From contig CAZLGJ010000011.1 in the NCBI GenBank assembly GCA_964559075.1, positions 1-34,837 of the forward strand: a DNA stretch of 34,837 bases. Direction: 5' to 3'. The DNA comes from Opacimonas sp964559075 (GTDB lineage Bacteria; Pseudomonadota; Gammaproteobacteria; Enterobacterales; Alteromonadaceae). The notes beneath the pieces were generated by a model. That model saw nothing but the letters and a program-made list of their open reading frames with translations. It had not been told where the DNA came from and did no database searches. Each line of letters begins with the position of its first letter. Position 1 is the first letter of the stretch. The position numbers and the translations under genes were made by a program. Positions 1-7,692 of this stretch are shown here, one piece after another.

Positions 1-548
1 TCGTCCTCCTCATTGACGAGGCGCAGGCACTGCCTGTTGAGAGCATGGAAGCTCTACGGCTGATCACCAATTTTGAAACCGAGCGACAGAAGCTATTGCA
101 AGTGGTGTTGATGGGACAGCCGGAACTGGATGTCAAAGTCAATTTACCCGAGTTACGTCAGCTCAAGCAGCGCATTACCTTTAGCTGTTACCTGCAGGAA
201 CTGGATGCCGAACAAATTTACCAGTATATCAAACATCGCATGGTCAAAGCCGGCTATGAAGGGCCTGAGGTGTTTACCCGCAATGCCTGCAAGATGATCT
301 TGCAAGCCAGTAACGGCACGCCGCGACTGGTAAATATCATTTGTCACAAGGTGTTAATTTTACTCTATGGAGAAGGCCAAACTATCGCAACGCCCAGCCT
401 TATCAAAACCGCAGCAGACGATACCGAGTCGTGTTACCCCGTCGTCCTGCCGTGGCACTTGGATGTCAAAGCACAGTGGCGCACCGCGACCTTATGTAGT
501 GCGATGTTAGGCTGTGCAATCTTTTTGTTGCCGCTGTTTAACCAGTAA
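1..548 (+). CDS. mshM: MSHA biogenesis protein MshM, C-terminal part (5' end outside window)
   Basis: The reading frame is open from base 3 and begins inside a Walker B motif (VLLIDEAQ), so the N-terminal P-loop lies upstream of the window. The next residues (LRLITNFETE, VVLMGQPELD, LPELRQLKQRI) match the ExeA/GspA-type AAA ATPase family to which MshM belongs. The last 20 or so residues form a hydrophobic segment (LCSAMLGCAIFLLPLF) that may anchor the protein in the inner membrane. Family knowledge: MshM is thought to help assemble or place the secretion apparatus of the MSHA pilus, probably at the peptidoglycan. It lies 57 bases upstream of mshN, in the usual msh order. The identification rests on motifs plus context; about half of the protein is missing. 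Confidence 0.85.
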   Translation, partial: VLLIDEAQALPVESMEALRLITNFETERQKLLQVVLMGQPELDVKVNLPELRQLKQRITFSCYLQELDAEQIYQYIKHRMVKAGYEGPEVFTRNACKMILQASNGTPRLVNIICHKVLILLYGEGQTIATPSLIKTAADDTESCYPVVLPWHLDVKAQWRTATLCSAMLGCAIFLLPLFNQ

Positions 549-605
549 CAACAACCCCCAAAATTAACCGCCATGCATTAAATCAACATTGGCAAGGATC
601 TGTAA

Positions 606-1505
606 ATGAGCGTTATCAATCAAAGTTTACAAACACTGGCGGATCGCCAAAAGCCGCCGGCCACACCGCTTCAGCAATTTCAGCAACGCTTACAACAACA
701 GCGCCCTGCAATGCCTTATATTATTTGTACGCTGTGTTTTTTGCTCATTGCTCTGAGCGCCTGGCTTGCACCAATCGACGAGATGCAGATGCAGCGTATT
801 TTGCCTAGCCTTGAAACTGTGGCACATGATACCGCTGAAATCGATGCCCGCACTGCATCTAGCGAAGCGGCACCAGCTCATCCAGCAAGTGCCGCAGCAC
901 CGCCTGCCAAGGCCATTGTATCCAATGCACAAGTGACCAGTGCTGCAGCTGAAAACACCGTTGTAGCAGCAGAAGATGCCGCAGCAACAGCCGAAGAGGG
1001 CAGCATGGTGGTTGCCGCATCAGGTGGTAAATCCAAGGAAGTTGCCAATTTGATGGAAAACGCCCGTCTTGCGCTGCAGCGTCAGGACATTCGCAGTGCG
1101 GTCAATTATCTAACCCAGCTACAACGGGCTAAACCCGAGCACATGCAATCACGCTTATTATTAGCGCGCCTCTATTATCAAAACGGCGAGCCTGACGTTG
1201 CTCTAGATACGCTCAATCAAAACGCCCAAAGCGTCACTTATACCGCCGAGTATTTGGACTTTCGCGCGACCTTATTTAGCGAGGCTGGCAACTATTACAG
1301 CGCTATCAAAGACTATCAGCGCCTGCAAATCTTGCAGCCCAACAACACCAAATGGATGCTCGGCAGCGCGATAGCCTATGACAAACTCAACGCGTATCAA
1401 GAAGCGTTTGCCGCGTATGCCCAAATCAAGGAAAAGGGGGATCTGCCGACAAACATAGATAGCTTTATAGGACAGCGTTTGGCAGTATTAAAGGATCTAA
1501 TATGA
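606..1505 (+). CDS. mshN: MSHA biogenesis protein MshN, TPR-containing membrane protein
   Basis: This is a 299-aa protein with a short cytoplasmic N-terminus rich in Gln, one membrane segment at about residues 38-56 (IICTLCFLLIALSAWLA), an Ala-rich low-complexity linker to about residue 145, and a periplasmic C-terminal half of tetratricopeptide-like helices (for example ARLALQRQDIRSAVNYLTQL and LLLARLYYQNGEPDVALDTL). This layout is typical of MshN, which is believed to act as a periplasmic assembly or pilotin-like factor in the MSHA system. The start is supported by AAGGA about 8 bases upstream. Its stop overlaps the mshE start (ATGA), which suggests translational coupling. The linker is variable in the family; the assignment rests mostly on architecture and position between mshM and mshE. 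Confidence 0.87.
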   Translation: MSVINQSLQTLADRQKPPATPLQQFQQRLQQQRPAMPYIICTLCFLLIALSAWLAPIDEMQMQRILPSLETVAHDTAEIDARTASSEAAPAHPASAAAPPAKAIVSNAQVTSAAAENTVVAAEDAAATAEEGSMVVAASGGKSKEVANLMENARLALQRQDIRSAVNYLTQLQRAKPEHMQSRLLLARLYYQNGEPDVALDTLNQNAQSVTYTAEYLDFRATLFSEAGNYYSAIKDYQRLQILQPNNTKWMLGSAIAYDKLNAYQEAFAAYAQIKEKGDLPTNIDSFIGQRLAVLKDLI

Positions 1506-3316
1506 AAAAGAATTTTCGCATCCGCCTTGGGGATCTGTTGATTCAACACGAGTTGATCACGCAAGAGCAGCTTAATAATGCTCTGGAAGAACAGGGTAAA
1601 ACGGGCCGTAAGCTTGGCTCGATCCTCATTGACTTGGGCTATGTAGCTGAGAGCCAAATGCTCAATCGCCTTGCCGATCACTTAGAAATTGCCTTTATCG
1701 ATATCGACAAACGCCGCATCGATGTTGAGCTGGTGAAACGCATCCCGGAAATTCAAGCCCGCCGTTTTCGCGCCTTAGTACTCGAAGAGCGCGCGGACAG
1801 TTTTTTGGTGGGCATGGCCGACCCGGCGGATATCAATGCCGTGGATGCGATTGGTGGCTTGTTGCCAAAAAACATCGAGCTTGCCATTGTCAGCGAATCT
1901 CAGCTGGCCTCAGCGCACGATAACTACTATCGCAAAACCGAAGAAATAGCCTCTTTCGCGCAAGAGCTTGCTAACGAATACACCGAAGACGATGAATTTA
2001 ACATTGGCGCAGGGTTAGAAGAAGACCAAGATACGGCAGTTTCCAAATTACTTCAGTCTATTTTTGAAGATGCCGTGTTATCCAAAGCCTCCGATATTCA
2101 CATTGAACCTTGTGAAGCGGCGCTGCGCATCCGTCATCGCGTGGATGGGGTGTTACAAGAAAACATCATTCCCCAAAAACAAATTGCCAATGCGCTGGTA
2201 CTGCGTCTGAAACTGATGGCCGGACTGGATATATCTGAGCGCCGCCTACCGCAGGACGGACGAGCACAAATGACGGTAAAGGGGCGCCAAATCGACATTC
2301 GGATCTCCACCATGCCCATTCAATCAGGCGAGGCGGTGGTCATGCGTTTGTTGGATCAATCCGCAGGCCTGTTGGGTTTGGAAAATTCAGGCATGCCGCC
2401 GCAAATTTTGCACCGTTTCAAAAACTTACTGCACCGCCCAAATGGCCTGATCTTAGTCACAGGGCCCACCGGCTCAGGTAAAACCACCACGCTGTATGGT
2501 TCACTGACGGAGCTCAATACGCCTGAGAAAAAAATCATCACAGTAGAAGATCCGGTGGAATATAGCCTACCGCGCATCAACCAAGTGCAGATCAACAGCA
2601 AAATAGGTTTGGATTTTGCGCGCGTACTGCGCACCACACTGCGCCAAGACCCAGATGTGATCATGGTCGGTGAGATGCGTGACCAAGAAACCGTCTCCAT
2701 CGGGATGCGCGGCGCACTCACCGGACACTTAGTATTATCCACTCTGCACACCAATGACTCCATTTCATCAGTAACGCGCTTGGTCGATATGGGTACGCCC
2801 GGTTACTTAGTTGCCAGTGCCGTGCGCGCGGTTATCGCTCAACGCTTAGCACGTAAGATTTGTACCAACTGCACGGTTGACGATCACCCTACGGAAGAGC
2901 AGCTGACTTGGCTTGAGCACATTGACAGTAGTGCCCGTGATATTCAGTTCAAAAAGGGCTCCGGCTGTCAAAAGTGCAACCATATTGGCCACACTGGTCG
3001 CGTCGGTGTATTTGAGCTACTGGAAATCACCGAAGAGATGATGACCCACCTCAAACAAGATGACACCATTGGGTTTAGCGAGGCCGCAAAACGCGCGCCA
3101 GGCTATCAGCCGTTGGCAAAAGCGGCATTTGAGTATGCGCGCCAGGGCGTCATTTCGGTTGATGAAGTACTTAAGCTGGTGGAAAACCTCTCAGATATTG
3201 CTTCACCGGAAGTCGCCTCACCTGATGCACAAACAGTAGATATCACTGACAACTCAGTCATGTCTGAACAAGGGGCTGAACTGAGCCTTGAGGAGCTAAC
3301 CGATGCCTCAATATAG
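1502..3316 (+). CDS. mshE: MSHA pilus extension ATPase MshE (PilB/GspE family, c-di-GMP-binding N-domain)
   Basis: This 604-aa hexameric traffic ATPase powers MSHA pilus polymerisation at the inner-membrane base. The N-terminus carries a MshEN domain with two tandem motifs of the c-di-GMP-binding type: RLGDLLIQHELITQEQLNNA from about residue 8, and KLGSILIDLGYVAESQM from about residue 36. The ATPase core shows Walker A GPTGSGKTTT, an Asp box (IITVEDPVEY), a Walker B region (DPDVIMVGEMRD), a His box (LVLSTLHTNDS) and a four-Cys zinc site (CTNC...CQKC). Family knowledge: c-di-GMP binding to MshE stimulates pilus extension, tying attachment to the second messenger. The acidic C-terminal tail after about residue 565 is longer than the core needs. 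The gene overlaps mshN by 4 bases and mshG by 14, consistent with one transcript. Confidence 0.96.
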   Translation: MKKNFRIRLGDLLIQHELITQEQLNNALEEQGKTGRKLGSILIDLGYVAESQMLNRLADHLEIAFIDIDKRRIDVELVKRIPEIQARRFRALVLEERADSFLVGMADPADINAVDAIGGLLPKNIELAIVSESQLASAHDNYYRKTEEIASFAQELANEYTEDDEFNIGAGLEEDQDTAVSKLLQSIFEDAVLSKASDIHIEPCEAALRIRHRVDGVLQENIIPQKQIANALVLRLKLMAGLDISERRLPQDGRAQMTVKGRQIDIRISTMPIQSGEAVVMRLLDQSAGLLGLENSGMPPQILHRFKNLLHRPNGLILVTGPTGSGKTTTLYGSLTELNTPEKKIITVEDPVEYSLPRINQVQINSKIGLDFARVLRTTLRQDPDVIMVGEMRDQETVSIGMRGALTGHLVLSTLHTNDSISSVTRLVDMGTPGYLVASAVRAVIAQRLARKICTNCTVDDHPTEEQLTWLEHIDSSARDIQFKKGSGCQKCNHIGHTGRVGVFELLEITEEMMTHLKQDDTIGFSEAAKRAPGYQPLAKAAFEYARQGVISVDEVLKLVENLSDIASPEVASPDAQTVDITDNSVMSEQGAELSLEELTDASI

Positions 3317-4526
3317 CTATGAAGGCCGCGTTGCCGGTGGGCAAATCACGCGCGGTACCCTGGATGCAGCCGACCCCAACGCGGCCGCAAAATCCTTGAT
3401 GTCCAAAAACATCGTGCCGCTGAACATTGTCGCTGGCAACGATCTCAATGCGCTGGCGCAAAAAGACAATATCCATTTTTTGACCCCCAAGGTCAAACTG
3501 GAAGATTTGGTGATGTTTTGTCGGCAAATGTACTCGTTAACCAATGCGGGGGTGCCGATTTTGCGTGCGGTGCGCGGCTTGACGCAAACCACCTCGTCAC
3601 TGCGACTCAAAGTGGCGCTGCTCGATGTATTGGAAAGTTTGGAGCGTGGGCGCACCTTTTCATCGGCGCTCAATCAACACCCCAAAATATTTAACCAGTT
3701 GTTTATCTCAATCATACACGTAGGTGAAAACACCGGTAAACTAGACAACGCCTTTCAACAGCTCGCGGGCTATCTTGAGCGTGAGCAGATCACCAAAAAA
3801 CAAATCCAATCGGCGACGCGTTATCCCATTTTTGTGTTGATTGCCATAGCAGTTGCCATGGTCATTATGAATGTCATGGTGATCCCCATTTTTGCTGACA
3901 TGTTCCAAAAATTTGGCGCGGAACTGCCGCTGATGACGCGGATATTATTAGCCACCTCCGACTTCTTTATTCACCAATGGCACCTGCTCGTTGGCGGAAT
4001 TGCGCTGAGTGTATTTGCGATTCACAAATACCTCAACACCGATTCTGGCGCGTATCTATGGGATAAAACTAAGCTACGTCTGCCTGTAGTAGGCGGGATA
4101 TTTCAGCGCTCGATTCTGTCGCGCTTCTCGCGCAGTTTTGCCATGATGCTGACCGCCGGTGTACCGCTTAACTCCGCTTTGACACTGGTATCAGAAGCGG
4201 TGAATAACCGCTTCATGGAAGCCAAAATTCTCGATATGCGCACCTCCATTGAGCGCGGTGAAAACCTTTCGCGCGTGGCAGCAAACAGCGGCATGTTTAC
4301 TCCGCTGGTAATGCAGATGATCAACGTCGGTGAAGAAACTGGCCGCATTGATGATCTCTTAGAAGAGGTTGCCGGGTATTATGAACAAGAGGTCGATTAC
4401 GATCTCGAGTCACTCACGGCTAAAATAGAACCAATATTGATTAGCATTGTTGCAGGGATGGTGCTAGTCTTGGCGCTTGGAATTTTTACGCCCATGTGGG
4501 ATATGATGGGCGCGGTAAAAGGATAA
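3303..4526 (+). CDS. mshG: MSHA inner-membrane platform protein MshG (PilC/GspF family)
   Basis: This 407-aa polytopic protein has the duplicated GspF fold: two homologous cytoplasmic helical domains, each followed by membrane segments. Family signatures are visible in both halves (FCRQMYSLTNAGVPILRAV and FSRSFAMMLTAGVPLNSAL; IIHVGENTGKLDNAF and MINVGEETGRIDDLL). Membrane segments lie near residues 175-195 (FVLIAIAVAMVIMNVMVIPI), 220-240 and 378-400. It forms the platform that couples MshE ATP hydrolysis to pilin insertion. The start is supported by GAGGAG about 8 bases upstream, inside the end of mshE. In Vibrio mshF usually follows; here the next gene is the major pilin after a 111-base gap, so mshF appears to be absent. 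Confidence 0.95.
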   Translation: MPQYSYEGRVAGGQITRGTLDAADPNAAAKSLMSKNIVPLNIVAGNDLNALAQKDNIHFLTPKVKLEDLVMFCRQMYSLTNAGVPILRAVRGLTQTTSSLRLKVALLDVLESLERGRTFSSALNQHPKIFNQLFISIIHVGENTGKLDNAFQQLAGYLEREQITKKQIQSATRYPIFVLIAIAVAMVIMNVMVIPIFADMFQKFGAELPLMTRILLATSDFFIHQWHLLVGGIALSVFAIHKYLNTDSGAYLWDKTKLRLPVVGGIFQRSILSRFSRSFAMMLTAGVPLNSALTLVSEAVNNRFMEAKILDMRTSIERGENLSRVAANSGMFTPLVMQMINVGEETGRIDDLLEEVAGYYEQEVDYDLESLTAKIEPILISIVAGMVLVLALGIFTPMWDMMGAVKG

Positions 4527-4536
4527 ACGTCGACAT

Positions 4537-4581
4537 TTTTTTGGCTAAAATCGTTAACATTTTTTAGCTATTGTCGATAAC
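4537..4581 (+). repeat. Two-copy 23-bp imperfect direct repeat upstream of mshA
   Basis: Bases 4537-4558 and 4560-4581 align with an offset of exactly 23 bases. Both read TTTTTT, then (G/A)GCTA, three divergent bases, TCG, two bases of which one differs, then AAC. About 17 of 22 positions agree. The pair lies between mshG and the mshA ribosome binding site (AAGGGA, 4625-4630), where the promoter of the structural-pilin operon would be expected. I find no convincing -35/-10 pair. A regulator-binding site is an inference; a chance repeat in AT-rich DNA is possible. Confidence 0.45.
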
Positions 4582-4637
4582 TAGTTTAGGCAAAAGATGT
4601 TTGCTTTACCAATTAACGTTATTTAAGGGAACTAAAT

Positions 4638-5114
4638 ATGAAACAACGTGGTTTTACTCTCATTGAACTGATCATCGTGATCATCATCCTCGGCATTTTG
4701 GCAGTAACTGCGGCCCCTCGTTTTATGGGTTTGCAAGCTGATGCCCAAGAATCTACATTAAACGGTGTGCGTGGCGCCATGGAAAGTGCAGCGTCTTTGG
4801 TTTATGCCAAAGCGGCCATCCAAGGTGAACATCGCAAAGCCACCGGTTCGGTCAACGTGGCTACGTCTGGCACAACCAATATCGACACTGTATACGGCTA
4901 CCCAGCATCACCAAGCGGTAATGCGGCAGCACAGTTAACCGCAGTGCAGAATTGGCTAGATATTAAAGCCGCTGATTTTGATTTGGCATTCACTGGCACG
5001 ACCATTCGCATCTACCCTGAAGGTACGAGCAGCGCGACCTGTAGCGTGTTATACACCGAAGCAACCAGTGCCAACGCGTCACCTGTCATTGCGGTTGATG
5101 CATCGGGCTGTTAA
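4638..5114 (+). CDS. mshA: MSHA major pilin subunit MshA (type IVa-like prepilin)
   Basis: This is a 158-aa prepilin. A five-residue basic leader (MKQRG) precedes the cleavage site and the N-methylated Phe, followed by the conserved helix FTLIELIIVIIILGILAVTA with Glu at mature position 5. The text after it (APRFMGLQADAQESTLNGVR, then SAASLVYAKAAIQGE, then DTVYGYP) closely resembles MshA pilins. Two cysteines near the C-terminus probably form the D-region disulfide. The protein polymerises into the mannose-sensitive haemagglutinin pilus used for attachment. AAGGGA 7 bases before the ATG is a strong ribosome binding site. The gene is followed by its own terminator, which fits high expression of this subunit alone. 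It could be called MshB by position, but sequence and terminator favour the major pilin; only one such pilin is present. Confidence 0.93.
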   Translation: MKQRGFTLIELIIVIIILGILAVTAAPRFMGLQADAQESTLNGVRGAMESAASLVYAKAAIQGEHRKATGSVNVATSGTTNIDTVYGYPASPSGNAAAQLTAVQNWLDIKAADFDLAFTGTTIRIYPEGTSSATCSVLYTEATSANASPVIAVDASGC

Positions 5115-5141
5115 GCGCCTCTTAAGACAACAATTATTGCC

Positions 5142-5174
5142 AAAAACCTCAGCACAACGCTGGGGTTTTTTTGT
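5142..5174 (+). terminator. Rho-independent terminator after mshA
   Basis: A stem of CCTCAGC pairs with GCTGGGG (one G-U pair), extended by an A-run pairing with the T-run, around an ACAAC loop, and ends in seven Ts broken only by one G before more Ts. It lies 27 bases after the mshA stop. It should stop most transcripts after the major pilin and let a minority continue into mshCDOPQ. Confidence 0.85.
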
Positions 5175-5235
5175 TTAAGTAATTTGTTCAATGTCCGATA
5201 AATACAGTAGGACGGACAACTAGCAGCTACATGGA

Positions 5236-5781
5236 ATGAGCAAGCAACACGGCTTTACTATTATTGAGCTCGTCATCGTGGTGGCGATCATCAGCATTAT
5301 CGCGATAAGCGCTTTTGCTAAGCTCAATAACACCCAAGATTTGACCCTCAAAGGTTATCAAGATACCTTACTCACTGCGCTGCGCAGTGTGCAAAGCGGC
5401 GCGATGCAAGATACGCGCGCGCCCATTTGTTACCAGCTCAATTTCATCAACACCTCGCTGGCCGGCCCTAACACAGCCGCATTTGGTCCGCCCACCAACA
5501 ATTTTGCGCTCAGCAACGCTGCCAATACCTGCGCCACCAATATTGATCACAGCTCCGCCCCGGATATCAGTACTGCGCCTAGCGAACTTGCCGACCAAGG
5601 CATGAGCCTAGTGGCAGAAAACGGGGTAGGCGGCACCATCAGTTATATTCGCTTTAACGCGATGGGCCGACCTTTTACCGATACCGCCAATCACTGTGCC
5701 CCACTGTGTGTGGTGCGTTTGAGTATCGATCGCACGCGCCAAACCTGCATTAACAGCGAGGGGTTTGTGTATGGCTGTTAA
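5236..5781 (+). CDS. mshC: MSHA minor pilin MshC
   Basis: This 181-aa prepilin-like protein has a six-residue leader (MSKQHG) followed by FTIIELVIVVAIISIIAISA, with Glu at mature position 5, so it should be processed by the shared prepilin peptidase. The globular part holds several cysteines (ICYQLNF, NTCATN, NHCAPLCVV, QTCINSEGFVYGC), suggesting periplasmic disulfides. MshC is one of the minor pilins thought to prime assembly and sit at the pilus tip. No strong Shine-Dalgarno sequence precedes the start; an earlier ATG at 5231 meets a stop after two codons. The gene is the first after the mshA terminator, so it depends on read-through or a promoter I could not identify. Its end overlaps mshD by 11 bases. 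Confidence 0.86.
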   Translation: MSKQHGFTIIELVIVVAIISIIAISAFAKLNNTQDLTLKGYQDTLLTALRSVQSGAMQDTRAPICYQLNFINTSLAGPNTAAFGPPTNNFALSNAANTCATNIDHSSAPDISTAPSELADQGMSLVAENGVGGTISYIRFNAMGRPFTDTANHCAPLCVVRLSIDRTRQTCINSEGFVYGC

Positions 5782-6367
5782 TGTATATACACAACGTGGC
5801 TTTACGCTCATTGAACTCGTTGCAGGCATGGTCATCTTTGGCATTGTACTGGCGATCATTGCCACCCTGATTGCGCCACAAGGACGCGCTAGTTTTGATC
5901 CGCTATGGCAAACGCGCGCCACAGAATTAAGCGAGTCGCTGATTAACGAAATCAGCGCCAAAGCCTTTGATGAACAGTCCGACTTTACCGGCGGCATGAA
6001 GCGCTGCGGGGAAGTCGGCATGAGCTTGTGTACCCAAAGCAATGACCTCGGCCCCGATACCGGCGAGGCACGCGCAGATTTTGATGATGTGGATGATTTT
6101 CATGGCCTCAATTTATTTGGCCCCGCGATCAGTGATTCCCAAGGAAACGCACCAGTCGTCAACGGCGATGTCATGTATCGCGGTTTTGGCGCCTTTGTCA
6201 GCGTGATGTACGACGACAATCTCGATGGCGTCAACGACGATGATATCGACGGTGATGGCGCGCTGGATACCGGTACCTACAGCGGCTCGACCAAAGTCAT
6301 TACGGTCACGATCACCACGCCCGGTAACGACAGCATTGTCTCGAGTTTTGTGCGGAAGAATTTTTGA
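5771..6367 (+). CDS. mshD: MSHA minor pilin MshD, with an acidic Ca-binding-like repeat
   Basis: This 198-aa minor pilin has a ten-residue leader ending RG, followed by FTLIELVAGMVIFGIVLAII. The ATG at 5771 is chosen because GAGGGG stands 7 bases upstream and the leader is then of normal size; a TTG two codons earlier lacks that spacing. The region at residues 148-167 reads YDDNLDGVNDDDIDGDGALD, a run of DxNxDG/DxDGDG units like type-III or dockerin-type calcium-binding loops. Family knowledge: MshD belongs to the priming and tip complex with MshC, MshO, MshP and MshQ. It overlaps mshC by 11 bases and its stop shares a base with the mshO start, so the set is translationally coupled. Calcium binding is inferred from sequence only. 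Confidence 0.86.
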   Translation: MAVNVYTQRGFTLIELVAGMVIFGIVLAIIATLIAPQGRASFDPLWQTRATELSESLINEISAKAFDEQSDFTGGMKRCGEVGMSLCTQSNDLGPDTGEARADFDDVDDFHGLNLFGPAISDSQGNAPVVNGDVMYRGFGAFVSVMYDDNLDGVNDDDIDGDGALDTGTYSGSTKVITVTITTPGNDSIVSSFVRKNF

Positions 6368-7236
6368 TGAAGCACTCATTCTTACCCAAGCAAGCCGCCG
6401 GCTTTACCCTGATTGAACTGGTCGTAGTGATCATCATTTTGGGGATCCTCGGCGTAGGCTTTAGTGGCTTTATTCGCAGTTCGGTGAATCAATTTGGGGA
6501 TTTTAGTACGCGCATGACGCTCAAACAATCATCGAGCTTTATTGTCAAACGCATCAACCGCGAGTTATTGCACGCCATCCCCAACAGCGTGCGGGTGCGT
6601 GGCAATAGCAACGTCCACTGTGTGCAGTTTGTGCCTAACCAATGGGCCACGCACTACCTTAACATGCCGCTATCACCCTCTACTGACGACACCATTGACG
6701 TGGTCAGTATGCATGATATTGCCGGCAATTTGTTTGTACCAACAACCGCTTATTTTGCCGTGATCTATCCGCTAGATGCAGCCGATGTCTATGATGCAGG
6801 ACAAGGTAAGCGGCGCAATGTGCTCAGCTGTAGTGATGATGGCACAGACAGCAGCTGCACCACCGATGATGACAGTGACAGCGTGGTGCAAATTGAAGTA
6901 GATGGTAATTTTGACCAACAATCACCGGCCAGTCGTGTGTATTTTGGCATGAATGCAGTCAGTTACTGCGTGCGCAACAACCAAATGTTTCGCCATGAAT
7001 CGAGCTTAGCCACTACACAGCCCTTGTACAACTCTGGCGGCGTACAGGTGGCGGATAATCTCATCAATTCGCTCTCAACAAATCCCAATACGTCTGATCC
7101 CACTGGTGATGATCCCTTTACCAGTTACAGCGCATCAGACAGCCGCAACGCCTACACGCGCGTGCTGTTGGCATTTGGTCAAGACGATCAAATCGTCTCT
7201 TTTTTACAAGAGGTGCATATTCCCAATGTTCCCTAA
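6367..7236 (+). CDS. mshO: MSHA minor pilin MshO
   Basis: This 289-aa minor pilin has a twelve-residue leader ending AAG and the canonical helix FTLIELVVVIIILGILGVGF. It is the largest of the pilins here and resembles the GspJ/PilW class in size. An acidic Ser/Cys-rich stretch (SCSDDGTDSSCTTDDDSDS) sits mid-protein, and further cysteines occur. The ATG at 6367 is preferred over an in-frame TTG one codon earlier because GGAAGA stands 7 bases upstream and the mshD TGA stop overlaps it by one base. Its 3' end overlaps mshP by 11 bases. Role by family: minor subunit of the tip/initiation complex. Confidence 0.86.
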   Translation: MKHSFLPKQAAGFTLIELVVVIIILGILGVGFSGFIRSSVNQFGDFSTRMTLKQSSSFIVKRINRELLHAIPNSVRVRGNSNVHCVQFVPNQWATHYLNMPLSPSTDDTIDVVSMHDIAGNLFVPTTAYFAVIYPLDAADVYDAGQGKRRNVLSCSDDGTDSSCTTDDDSDSVVQIEVDGNFDQQSPASRVYFGMNAVSYCVRNNQMFRHESSLATTQPLYNSGGVQVADNLINSLSTNPNTSDPTGDDPFTSYSASDSRNAYTRVLLAFGQDDQIVSFLQEVHIPNVP

Positions 7237-7687
7237 GCAAAATACCAAGATGCAGCACTGCGTGACTAGCCTGCACAAACAACAGGGCAGCATGTTGGTC
7301 ATGTCGCTCTTTATCATTATTGTATTGGCCATGCTCGGTGCCACCATGGCGCAGATCACCATGGCATCTAATCGCGCCGTGATCACGGATATGTCCGGTT
7401 TGCATGCCCGCAATGCCGCCCAAGTTGGCCTAGAGCTGCTCGGTCAACAGTCCTTTCCGCTGAACAATCCCATCGCAGTGTGCGCTACCACAGTCTCGCA
7501 ACCGGCAGGATTTACCAACATTCCGGGATTTGGTAACTGTCGTTTTACGGCCAGCTGTACCACTGAGAGCATCTGGAAAGGCCCACAAGAACACTATTAT
7601 TATCGTTTTTCAAGTACCGGCGAATGTGATGTCGGTAACACCATTGTCAGCCGCACACTGTCGGTTGATGCGTTAGAGTCGAGGTAA
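7226..7687 (+). CDS. mshP: MSHA pilin-like biogenesis protein MshP
   Basis: This 153-aa protein has an N-terminal hydrophobic helix, QQGSMLVMSLFIIIVLAML, preceded by about 21 polar residues. The Gly-Ser junction looks like a prepilin cleavage site, but the usual Glu at mature position 5 is replaced, as in PilX/GspK-like subunits. GspK-like subunits lacking Glu5 are known to cap pseudopili tips, so a distal position is plausible. The start at ATG 7226 lies inside the end of mshO; the frame is open further upstream, but that would make an implausible N-terminus overlapping mshO far more. The C-terminal part has three spaced cysteines (ICVATT-like, GNCRF, ASCTTE) before a short tail. It ends 5 bases before mshQ. 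Confidence 0.82.
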   Translation: MFPKQNTKMQHCVTSLHKQQGSMLVMSLFIIIVLAMLGATMAQITMASNRAVITDMSGLHARNAAQVGLELLGQQSFPLNNPIAVCATTVSQPAGFTNIPGFGNCRFTASCTTESIWKGPQEHYYYRFSSTGECDVGNTIVSRTLSVDALESR

Positions 7688-7692
7688 ATATC

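Noticed and set aside
4589..4604. Possible sigma-54 promoter (GG...TTTGC) upstream of mshA
   Set aside because: The distance between GG and GC is 12 bases, not the required 10, and the -24 element does not match.
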